Positions 57,111-64,000 of a stretch of 64,000 nt of DNA are shown here, piece by piece. The first letter of the stretch is position 1; every line of letters starts with the position of its first letter. The DNA lies in assembly GCA_902500775.1 (NCBI GenBank), contig CABVRZ010000018.1, forward strand, positions 1-64,000. The letters run 5' to 3'. This DNA comes from an uncultured Nitrospira sp. Its GTDB lineage: Bacteria > Nitrospirota > Nitrospiria > Nitrospirales > Nitrospiraceae. Position numbers and translations under genes: made by a program. The notes under the pieces were generated by a model. The model did no database searches and was not told where the DNA came from. It saw only the letters and a program-made list of their open reading frames with translations.

Positions 57111-58043
57111 ATGAACACCGTATATTATGACCCTCCATTTTCTGACGAGCAACGCCGTGAAGAGCTCTATCGCGGTCAACTTCTTGTGTATTCCCCGTGC
57201 AGGAGTACGCTTGCGTTTATTGAGTTTGCCAGGAAATTGATCAAGGAGGCGTTCGCTCCGCATGACCCAGAGACGGCTCAATCGCATTTATCTGTCGAGC
57301 AGTATGCCGACATTCTCGGAAAGCTGAAGCCAAACTTCATCCATCATCCAGAATCCAAGGTGCTCATGCGCCACATTTTTCAGGACATGGATTGTGATCT
57401 AGAAAAGACGTATTTTGATGTCCCGAAGATGCGAAGCTCCACGAGTGATAATTATCTGACAACCGGAATCGCGTATGCGTGGCATCCTCATCGAGACACG
57501 TGGTATTCGGCGCCGCCATGTCAGATCAATTGGTGGATTCCAATCTATGATATTCAGTCGGACAACGCTATGGCGTTTCACCTGCAGTATTGGAATAAGC
57601 CCGTGAAAAACAGTTCCAAGGGGTACAACTACTACTTATGGAATCAACAAAATCGAGGGGCACACGTTGCCAAGTTCTTGAAGGAGGATCCGCGACCTCT
57701 ACCGAAGCCAACTGAACCTCTTGCGCTTGAACCTCAGGTTCGGTTGATCGTGCCGGCTGGGGGTATTGTTCTATTTTCAGGGGCACAGATGCACTCGAGT
57801 GTCCCCAATACGTCAGGAAAGACACGGTTTAGTATCGACTTTCGCGTAGTCAATTTAGACGATGTAGCAGGAAGAAAAGGGGCTCCTCGAGTAGATGAGG
57901 AGTGTACCGGGACCACCATGAGAGACTACCTGCGGGTGACTGATTTGGCTCATATTTCTGATGAATTCATTGCGCTCTATGATGACGAAACAGTCGGGGA
58001 TGGAACGCTTGTCTATACTGTAGAGGAGAAACACGATCGCTGA
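57111..58043 (+). CDS. Putative PhyH-like Fe(II)/2-oxoglutarate dioxygenase
   Basis: 310 residues. The facial triad looks like His-Arg-Asp in AWHPHRDTWY (about 122-131) and a later His in GAQMHSSVPN (about 224-233), followed by an Arg (TRFSIDFR) for the oxoglutarate carboxylate. The QINWWIPIYDI strand is typical of the double-stranded beta-helix. It may hydroxylate or epimerise a sugar or its substituent. Ribosome site is GGGAGAAG before the ATG. Confidence 0.65.
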   Translation: MNTVYYDPPFSDEQRREELYRGQLLVYSPCRSTLAFIEFARKLIKEAFAPHDPETAQSHLSVEQYADILGKLKPNFIHHPESKVLMRHIFQDMDCDLEKTYFDVPKMRSSTSDNYLTTGIAYAWHPHRDTWYSAPPCQINWWIPIYDIQSDNAMAFHLQYWNKPVKNSSKGYNYYLWNQQNRGAHVAKFLKEDPRPLPKPTEPLALEPQVRLIVPAGGIVLFSGAQMHSSVPNTSGKTRFSIDFRVVNLDDVAGRKGAPRVDEECTGTTMRDYLRVTDLAHISDEFIALYDDETVGDGTLVYTVEEKHDR

Positions 58044-58050
58044 TATCGGA

Positions 58051-58206
58051 TCATGTCAACCTTACACGAGTAGGGTGGTTTGGCGGTACTCGTTCATGAA
58101 AGAATAAGAGATCATAGTCCTCAACTTTCAGAATATTCTGTTTGGTCTGCCGGAAGAGTTCACTAAGCTGACTGTAATATTGATATGGTTGGATGACGTA
58201 TATTTT
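58051..58206 (-). pseudogene. Possible gene remnant on the opposite strand
   Basis: A 51-codon frame with no start codon, open from a stop at 58207-58209 and ending TGA at 58051-58053. It reads KIYVIQPYQYYSQLSEL, then RQTKQNILKVEDYDLLFFHE, then RVPPNHPTRVRLT. A one-base shift in the run of A near 58204 would join it to another frame reaching to about 58370. It looks like the end of a lost protein. AT-rich chance is possible. The rest of 58044-58442 shows no intact gene. Confidence 0.3.
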
Positions 58207-58442
58207 TCAGAATGTTCACTGCGGTCGTGCTACTTAGGTGATAAATGTGATTGATGTTGTGGCAATTTGGATTCAGGCATTTTGAAATTTGCGGGTCGTT
58301 GTTCGTAGGAAGATGAGAGGGAGGAAATACAGACCGATTAGGCCATAAGTCTTGATCTTCAAGGAGATATTATTGCAGGCCAGATTTAATACGGCGGTAC
58401 TATTCTTGAGATTGAAGTCACTATTCTTCTAGAAGGCAGACC

Positions 58443-59750
58443 ATGAATTTTGAGAGATCGAAGACATTGCAAGGACGGGCTCACGCCCTTATACCAGGAG
58501 GGTGTCATACCTATGCGAAAGGTGATGATCAGTACCCCGAGCAGTCTCCAGGATTTCTCGTCAAAGGGCGTGGATGTCACGTCTGGGACGTCGATGGAAA
58601 TGAGTTTATCGAGTACAACATGGGGCTTCGATCTGTCACGTTGGGATATGCGGATGAGCGCATCCTCAGTGTTGCCCGCAACTACATGTTGGAAGGCAGT
58701 AGCTTTACGAGACCGTCGCCGATAGAAGTGGAATGTGCGGAGGAAATGCTCAGCCTCATAGAAGGGGCTGAGATGGTGAAATTCGGTAAAAATGGTTCTG
58801 ATGTGACAAGTGCTGCCATACGACTCTCTCGGGCGTACACGGGACGAGACCTGGTCGCGGTGTGTGCCGATCATCCATTTTTCTCAGGCGATGACTGGTT
58901 TATTGGCTCAACGCCGATTTCTGCCGGTGTCCCGAAGACTGTTCAAGAACTCACACTCAAGTTCACGTATAACTCTACCGAAAGCGTCCAGTCGTTGTTT
59001 CAACAGTATCCCGGCAGAATTGCGTGTCTCATTATGGAGCCAGAAAAAGAAACGCCGCCAGCCAATGATTTTATTCGGAAGGTGCAGGAACTTTGTCGAA
59101 AGCATGGTTCAGTCTTTATCCTTGATGAAATGATTTGTGGATTTCGATGGCATCGTGGCGGTGGCCAGCAATATCATAAGATTCTTCCTGACTTGTCGAC
59201 GTTTGGGAAAGCATTAGCCAATGGCTTCTCAGTTTCCGCGCTTGTCGGGAAGAGGGAGATCATGAGACTTGGCGGATTAGATCATGAGCATGAGCGAGTG
59301 TTTTTGCTGTCGCTGACACACGGTGCTGAAGCTCATTGCTTGGCGGCTGCCAAGGAGGTCATTCGAATATATAAACGGGAACCCGTGGTTGAAACGATGT
59401 GGCGGGCAGGTGAGCGATTGGAAAGAGGAGTTCAGAAGTCAATTGGAGAGTATCACTTGCAGGAACATTTTAAGGTGTTGGGGAAACCCTGCTGTCAAGT
59501 CTATGTAACTCTGGATAGCGAGAGGAATCCATCCCAAGCCTTTAGGACGCTTTTCCTTCAAGAAACGATCAAGAGAGGGATCTTGGCCCCCTCGTTTGTT
59601 GTGAGTAGTAGTCACACAGATGACGATATTGATAGGACGATCGAGGTAATTCACGAGGCATTACAGGTTTATAGGAAGGCATTGGATGAGGGGTGCGATA
59701 AGTATCTTGTTGGCCGTCCAGTAAAACCCGTGTTTCGTCGCTATGTGTAG
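58443..59750 (+). CDS. Class III PLP aminotransferase (glutamate-1-semialdehyde-aminotransferase-like)
   Basis: 435 residues. Fold-type I enzyme: GGCHTYAKGDDQYPEQSPGF, ILDEMICGFRW with the PLP Asp, and FGKALANGF with the PLP lysine. It resembles HemL, but its place in a glycan locus suggests amination of a sugar or a related side chain rather than haem synthesis. It starts after a 399-base gap. The export gene frame follows. Confidence 0.85.
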   Translation: MNFERSKTLQGRAHALIPGGCHTYAKGDDQYPEQSPGFLVKGRGCHVWDVDGNEFIEYNMGLRSVTLGYADERILSVARNYMLEGSSFTRPSPIEVECAEEMLSLIEGAEMVKFGKNGSDVTSAAIRLSRAYTGRDLVAVCADHPFFSGDDWFIGSTPISAGVPKTVQELTLKFTYNSTESVQSLFQQYPGRIACLIMEPEKETPPANDFIRKVQELCRKHGSVFILDEMICGFRWHRGGGQQYHKILPDLSTFGKALANGFSVSALVGKREIMRLGGLDHEHERVFLLSLTHGAEAHCLAAAKEVIRIYKREPVVETMWRAGERLERGVQKSIGEYHLQEHFKVLGKPCCQVYVTLDSERNPSQAFRTLFLQETIKRGILAPSFVVSSSHTDDDIDRTIEVIHEALQVYRKALDEGCDKYLVGRPVKPVFRRYV

Positions 59751-59778
59751 GGTGCCTGATTCAAGGAGGACTAGGATT

Positions 59779-60495
59779 ATGAGACAGGCCTTGTGGTATG
59801 TGGTTATGTCGGTGGCATTGGTACTGCCCTCGGGTACTGCATTCAGTGAATCGGGTTCGGTCAAGCCCGAAGCTGGGAAAATGCCGACAGATGTTCCGCT
59901 ACTGCCAGCGGTCACCACGCAGACAGAGAAGGTGACGAGTCAGGTGATGACGGATAAGCTGTCAAATGCGGTTGGTACAGAATATGTCATCGGTGCTGAA
60001 GATGTGCTGGATATTACGGTCTGGCGGAATGTCGATTTATCCAGGCAGGTGCAGGTGCGTCCGGATGGGCGGATTTCAATGCCAATCATTCGTGATGTAG
60101 TAGCCGTAGGGAAGACCCCCACTAAATTGGCTGAGGAAATGACGAACAAGTTGAAGGAGTACGTTCAAAATCCGGTCGTTGCGGTAACCTTGAAGGAAGT
60201 CAATAGTTCCAACATTTTCCTTCTTGGTGAAATCGCTCATCCCGGCAAATATCCACTCAAGAGCAAGACGACGCTCCTGCAAGGAATTACCATGGCTGGG
60301 GGGTTTAAGGAAACTGCGGCGAGAAATCAGATCGTCATTTTTCGATTTACTGAAACGGCTCCCGGGATGAAGCGGTTTACGGCGAGCTACGATGATATTG
60401 TGCTCCGTAGTGGGATCAGTGACAACTTTGAGCTGAAGCCTGGTGATACCCTTGTTGTTCCTAGTGAGTCGATGGTGGTGTTCCCCGGTCGATAG
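59779..60495 (+). CDS. Wza-like polysaccharide export protein
   Basis: 238 residues from the ATG at 59779, with AAGGAGGA upstream. The signal peptide cuts near AFSES. The Poly_export domain has GAEDVLDITVWRNVDLSRQV and VRPDGRISMPIIRDV, and an SLBB domain follows with FLLGEIAHPGKYPLKSKTTL. It lacks a lipobox, unlike the next gene, and has no long C-terminal helix. It is the first of two tandem paralogues. Confidence 0.88.
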   Translation: MRQALWYVVMSVALVLPSGTAFSESGSVKPEAGKMPTDVPLLPAVTTQTEKVTSQVMTDKLSNAVGTEYVIGAEDVLDITVWRNVDLSRQVQVRPDGRISMPIIRDVVAVGKTPTKLAEEMTNKLKEYVQNPVVAVTLKEVNSSNIFLLGEIAHPGKYPLKSKTTLLQGITMAGGFKETAARNQIVIFRFTETAPGMKRFTASYDDIVLRSGISDNFELKPGDTLVVPSESMVVFPGR

Positions 60496-60510
60496 GGACC
60501 TCCAGAAAGG

Positions 60511-61170
60511 ATGGCGGCAGTGGACTATTACGCGCAATGGGCAAGGATACTCAGACCCACTTCTCTTGTGCCAAGAGCGTTGTCAATGGGGTTATTGGTG
60601 TGTTCAATGCTGGCCCAAGTTGGTTGTCTAGGACCAGTCACTTCAAGGGAATACAAGGCATCCGATGTGCCCACAGAATTTCTCCTAGGCTCTGAAGACC
60701 AGATAGAGATCAATGTTTGGAAGAATCCTGATTTGTCTCGCATTACACTGATACGGCCGGATGGCTATGTATCAATGCCTATTATTGGCGATGTTCAGGC
60801 TGCGGGGCTCACGGCTGACGCGTTGGCGGCTCAGATTACGGAACGGTTAAAAGGGTATATTCAGAACCCTTCGGTCTCTGTAAATGTGAAGGAACTTAAT
60901 AGTTATTCAGTATTCGTTTTGGGTGAAGTCGCGAAGCCTGGGAAGTACCAACTGAAGTCGTATGTGACAGTGCTCCAGGCCATTTCTATGGCTGGAGGGT
61001 TTACAAATTATGCCAGTAAGAATAGGCTGCAGGTTGTGCGGGTGATTGAAAGCCCTGGTCATAAACGGCAAGAAGTCCATATTCCACTCCGTTACGATGA
61101 TCTCGTGAGCGGTCGTGGTGAGCCAGGTAACATTGTGTTGTCTTCTGGTGATACGTTAGTTGTACCCTGA
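60511..61170 (+). CDS. Second Wza-like export lipoprotein
   Basis: 219 residues, lipobox LAQVGC. The same Poly_export and SLBB layout as its neighbour: LLGSEDQIEINVWKNPDLS, then IRPDGYVSMPIIGDV, then FVLGEVAKPGKYQLKSYVTV. It probably arose by duplication. It is 15 bases downstream, so they are co-expressed. They may form a mixed export ring or have separate stations. No Wzc-type kinase is in the window. Confidence 0.88.
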   Translation: MAAVDYYAQWARILRPTSLVPRALSMGLLVCSMLAQVGCLGPVTSREYKASDVPTEFLLGSEDQIEINVWKNPDLSRITLIRPDGYVSMPIIGDVQAAGLTADALAAQITERLKGYIQNPSVSVNVKELNSYSVFVLGEVAKPGKYQLKSYVTVLQAISMAGGFTNYASKNRLQVVRVIESPGHKRQEVHIPLRYDDLVSGRGEPGNIVLSSGDTLVVP

Positions 61171-61299
61171 TCATCGCTGGGTGGCGTGTGAAGTATAAGC
61201 CACTTCCATGCTCCCTAATGATCTGTGTAACGGGTGATCCGGTGAGATCTGCAGGCTAAGTTCCTGGTCGGTTCCTGACCAATCCTGAAAGGTAATCTA

Positions 61300-62580
61300 G
61301 TGAATCTATTGTTCTGTTGTAGCCATGTCGAACGTAACCGATTGTTCAGGCCTACATTCATCGCGATACTCGTTTTTGGAGTGCTCCAGGCAAGTATTGG
61401 ACGCGCACAAACAACGGTCATTCCTTCCGCGCATGTGTCGGGCTATTACGACACCAATATATGGTTACGCCCGGCAGGGTTTCTACCTGCGGGCACACGC
61501 CTGGATGATTTTGTGACATCCGTTGGTGGAGCAGTGCAGCTGTTGCACGAAACTCGAGATTTCGACGCTAGGGTAAAGATAGGGGGAGACTTCAACTCAT
61601 ATGTGGAAACCACGGGCTTGAATTATTTCCGCGCAACGGTGAACGGCACAATTGGATTGGATCGATGGGTTGATCAGTATGTCAGGGGAGCGAAGTTGCG
61701 CATCACTGAAAACTTTCGATATACACCGCAAACTCCTGGTTTTGTGACAGGAGTGCGGGAGCCAATTTCACAAGATCCTACCTTTTTTTCCGGTCTCCAG
61801 GCATTTCGAGCGAACACCTTCACTAATACTACGTCTGCGACTGGCTCATACCCGATATCGAGGGATCTCGCGTTGGAGGGTGGCTATACGTTTGGAATTC
61901 GAAGGTTTGGTACCATTTTGGGAGGAGAAGGAGGAACAGGTGGTAGTAATGCGAGTTTCTTTAATACCACCACGAACACATGGTTCGGAGGGCCTCGGTA
62001 TCAGCTTTCGAGAAACGACAGCATCGCAGTCTTATATCGCCAGAGTTTCATACTGCAGTCGCGATCAAATGGTGGTAGGTCTTTTAGTACTAACCTGATC
62101 ACCCTGGCGGGGAACTACGAAAAGAAATTCCAAGAGTGGAGTTTGAGCGCGGAGGCTGGTGTGACCTTTGTTGAACCAGCCGGCGGGGCTTTCCCAACCG
62201 GTAGCCTCAGTGCCAGTACCGAAATCGAGCGAGACACGGTTGTCAGATTGACGCTTTCCCGGCAAGCCAGGCCATCCGTGTTTCTCGTGGGGGGCGCGGT
62301 TCTGAGCAATGTTGCACAGGCGGGTATCAGCCACCGAATATATGAGCGGCTCATTCTTGATGCGGACGCTGCATTTGGGTACAGCCAATTTTTCCCAGAT
62401 ACCGCAAATACGACATTTCAGAACTTTACCGGATCCACGCGTCTCACATACAAGTTGACGAGAGATATTAGCGCAGAGATCTCGTATGCTTTTAACTCAG
62501 TCAAGAGTGACACAACTGCTGTCGCATACCAGTTTTCTCGCCATGTAGTTGGTTTTTTTCTGAACGCTGAATGGAAGTAG
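61300..62580 (+). CDS. Outer-membrane beta-barrel protein
   Basis: 426 residues, start GTG at 61300. A signal peptide with a cut after GRA is followed by many amphipathic strands with alternating aromatic residues, as in long-chain barrels. It may be the exopolysaccharide outer-membrane pore, complementing Wza-like proteins that lack a C-terminal helix. The family was not recognised beyond this. It lies between the Wza-like genes and the ABC exporter. Confidence 0.7.
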   Translation: MNLLFCCSHVERNRLFRPTFIAILVFGVLQASIGRAQTTVIPSAHVSGYYDTNIWLRPAGFLPAGTRLDDFVTSVGGAVQLLHETRDFDARVKIGGDFNSYVETTGLNYFRATVNGTIGLDRWVDQYVRGAKLRITENFRYTPQTPGFVTGVREPISQDPTFFSGLQAFRANTFTNTTSATGSYPISRDLALEGGYTFGIRRFGTILGGEGGTGGSNASFFNTTTNTWFGGPRYQLSRNDSIAVLYRQSFILQSRSNGGRSFSTNLITLAGNYEKKFQEWSLSAEAGVTFVEPAGGAFPTGSLSASTEIERDTVVRLTLSRQARPSVFLVGGAVLSNVAQAGISHRIYERLILDADAAFGYSQFFPDTANTTFQNFTGSTRLTYKLTRDISAEISYAFNSVKSDTTAVAYQFSRHVVGFFLNAEWK

Positions 62581-62595
62581 CAAGTTAGGGGGAGC

Positions 62596-63456
62596 ATGCA
62601 GAGCAATGTTCAAGCGGATGTAGGACTAAGCCTTCCCCGAAAGAAGTTGATCATAGAAAAGCGCAGCGGACTCTTGGATATCGACTGGTCTGCGCTCTGG
62701 GAGTACCGTGAGTTGGGGTACATTCTCATCTGGCGAGATGTCACGGTCCGCTATAAGCAAACCGCGATCGGTGTGGCGTGGGTCATTCTGCAGCCGTTGA
62801 TCACCATGCTGATTTTTACGGCGATATTTGGAATGTTGGCTAAGGTGCCCTCCGATGGAATTTGGTATCCTGTCTTTTCGCTCACGGCTTTGCTCCCATG
62901 GACCTACTTTTCTCAAGCCGTGACTCGCGCAGGTGAAAGCGTCGTTATCAATGCAAAGATAGTGAGCAAGATTTACTTTCCACGTTTATGGCTTCCGCTC
63001 GCTATGGTCGTCTCGCCACTGATTGACTTTGCGTTGTCGATGGTGTTGTTGTTCGGGTTGCTCCTCTATGCAGGAATTCCGCTCAGCTGGAAGGTAGTCA
63101 CTCTACCGGCCTTCATCTTACTCGCAGTGCTCACTGCTCTAGGCCTCAGTCTGTTTACTTCCGCGATGAATGCCAAGTATCGGGATGTTGGTCACGCGAT
63201 CCCCTTTGTCATTCAGATATGGATGTATCTCTCACCGATTGTTTACCCTGTCAGCCTTGTTCCAGAACAGTGGAGATGGCTCTATGGCCTCAATCCAATG
63301 GCAGGAGTCATTGAGGGCTTTCGCTGGGCCTTGTTGGGGAGGACTGCTCCTGATCCAGTCGTTATGGCGGAGAGTGTCATCGTACTCGTGTTCGTGGTGA
63401 TATCAGGTTTAGTATATTTCAGGAAAATGGAGCGGCAGTTTGCCGATATCATTTGA
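62596..63456 (+). CDS. ABC-2 polysaccharide exporter permease (Wzm/KpsM-like)
   Basis: 286 residues with six membrane helices and the ABC2_membrane pattern: YRELGYILIWRDVTVRYKQT before helix 1, the AKIVSKIYFPRLWLPL coupling segment, and NAKYRDVGHAIPF near helix 5. It exports a lipid-linked O-antigen or capsule-like glycan. The ATPase gene follows 106 bases later. Confidence 0.93.
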   Translation: MQSNVQADVGLSLPRKKLIIEKRSGLLDIDWSALWEYRELGYILIWRDVTVRYKQTAIGVAWVILQPLITMLIFTAIFGMLAKVPSDGIWYPVFSLTALLPWTYFSQAVTRAGESVVINAKIVSKIYFPRLWLPLAMVVSPLIDFALSMVLLFGLLLYAGIPLSWKVVTLPAFILLAVLTALGLSLFTSAMNAKYRDVGHAIPFVIQIWMYLSPIVYPVSLVPEQWRWLYGLNPMAGVIEGFRWALLGRTAPDPVVMAESVIVLVFVVISGLVYFRKMERQFADII

Positions 63457-63562
63457 GTACGAGTCTCGGGATTTCGCGATCGCATCTGATCGTGTTTCTG
63501 ACGAGGCGTCTTCAAGGTGTTATCCGTTCGGTCAATATAAAACCACCCAAAGTAATTAATTT

Positions 63563-64000
63563 ATGAGCGATATCGTTGTTCGCGTTGATGGACTCTCAAA
63601 ACGGTATAGACTAGGGGCACGACAGAAGGATCATGGGACTTTGCGAGACCATCTGATGTCGGGCATTAAATCTTTGTTGAATCGAAATGGCTATCGGGGT
63701 GGAAGTGCTGAGCCTTTAGGATCCGCTGGGTCAACCGTTGATGTGAACTTCTTCTGGGCTCTGCAGGATGTATCATTCGAAGTGAAGCGGGGCCAGACGG
63801 TCGGCATTATCGGCCGGAATGGTGCGGGGAAAAGTACGCTACTGAAGCTGCTCTCACGTATCACCGAACCAACCGATGGTCGAATAGAACTTGATGGCCG
63901 GGTGTCCGCGCTTCTAGAGGTGGGGACAGGGTTTCATAGTGAGTTGACTGGACGGGAGAATGTCTACTTAAATGGTACCATTCTTGGAATGAAACGGGCT
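63563..64000 (+). CDS. ABC exporter ATPase, Wzt-like (partial, cut by window end)
   Basis: The first 146 residues, start ATG at 63563, with the end outside the window. Walker A is GRNGAGKST (84-92), and [15 protein letters not shown] (about 119-133) is the Q-loop region typical of polysaccharide exporters. An insert of about 30 residues (about 20-60) precedes the usual core, as in Wzt proteins. The missing C-terminus would show whether a glycan-binding domain is present. Confidence 0.95.
   Translation, partial: MSDIVVRVDGLSKRYRLGARQKDHGTLRDHLMSGIKSLLNRNGYRGGSAEPLGSAGSTVDVNFFWALQDVSFEVKRGQTVGIIGRNGAGKSTLLKLLSRITEPTDGRIELDGRVSALLEVGTGFHSELTGRENVYLNGTILGMKRA

Overview
The window reads as chromosomal DNA of a Nitrospira-like bacterium (phylum Nitrospirota). 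This rests on the gene order (gatC-panD-gatA ... gatB-eno-ftsB-era; tmk-holB-metG), the many small lipoproteins and TPR proteins, and two intergenic repeat types that I recall from Nitrospira genomes. It was not tested by a search. I see no rRNA, tRNA, CRISPR array, integrase or transposase gene.

Region 1 (1-20.4 kb) is mostly accessory, with genes mainly on the minus strand. It holds a haem-motif lipoprotein, tadA, an ECF sigma/anti-sigma pair, a glycosyltransferase-like protein, TPR proteins, a PagL-like outer-membrane protein, a double nitroreductase (SagB-like) followed by an unknown protein with an internal repeat, a VanZ-like protein, a single-domain response regulator, a Tat-exported DUF882 protein, glgB, a DUF4403 lipoprotein, a cupin and a DUF4062/NB-ARC/TPR STAND ATPase. 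Two mosaic intergenic repeats flank the DUF4403 gene.

Region 2 (21-32.3 kb, minus strand) carries a CDF metal exporter, a lipid-linked glycosylation cassette (GT2, methyltransferase, B12-type radical SAM protein, GT-C-like membrane protein) and the tmk-holB-metG operon.

Region 3 (32.4-49.8 kb, plus strand) is a dense housekeeping block: DUF502, glmU, glmS, gatC, panD, gatA, a GT2 gene, DUF948, YtxH, gatB, eno, ftsB, era, mgtE, recO, DUF971, a lipoprotein and glgA. It links amino-sugar supply, Glu/Asp-tRNA amidation, division, ribosome assembly and glycogen synthesis.

Region 4 (49.8-64 kb) is a cell-surface glycan locus. After a lipoprotein, a LuxR-type regulator and a gap of about 0.9 kb come rfbF, an SDR epimerase, a C-methyltransferase, an RfbC-like epimerase, a DUF4910 peptidase-like protein, a PhyH-like dioxygenase and a class III aminotransferase. 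Two tandem Wza-like export proteins, an outer-membrane barrel and the Wzm/Wzt-type ABC exporter follow; the ATPase runs off the window. The likely picture is synthesis of an unusual branched or amino deoxysugar from CDP-glucose and ABC-dependent export of the polymer. The CDP-glucose 4,6-dehydratase expected after rfbF is not recognisable here.

The best leads for something undescribed are the repeat protein paired with the double nitroreductase, the glycan locus with its peptidase-like and oxygenase members, and the solitary DUF4062 STAND protein.
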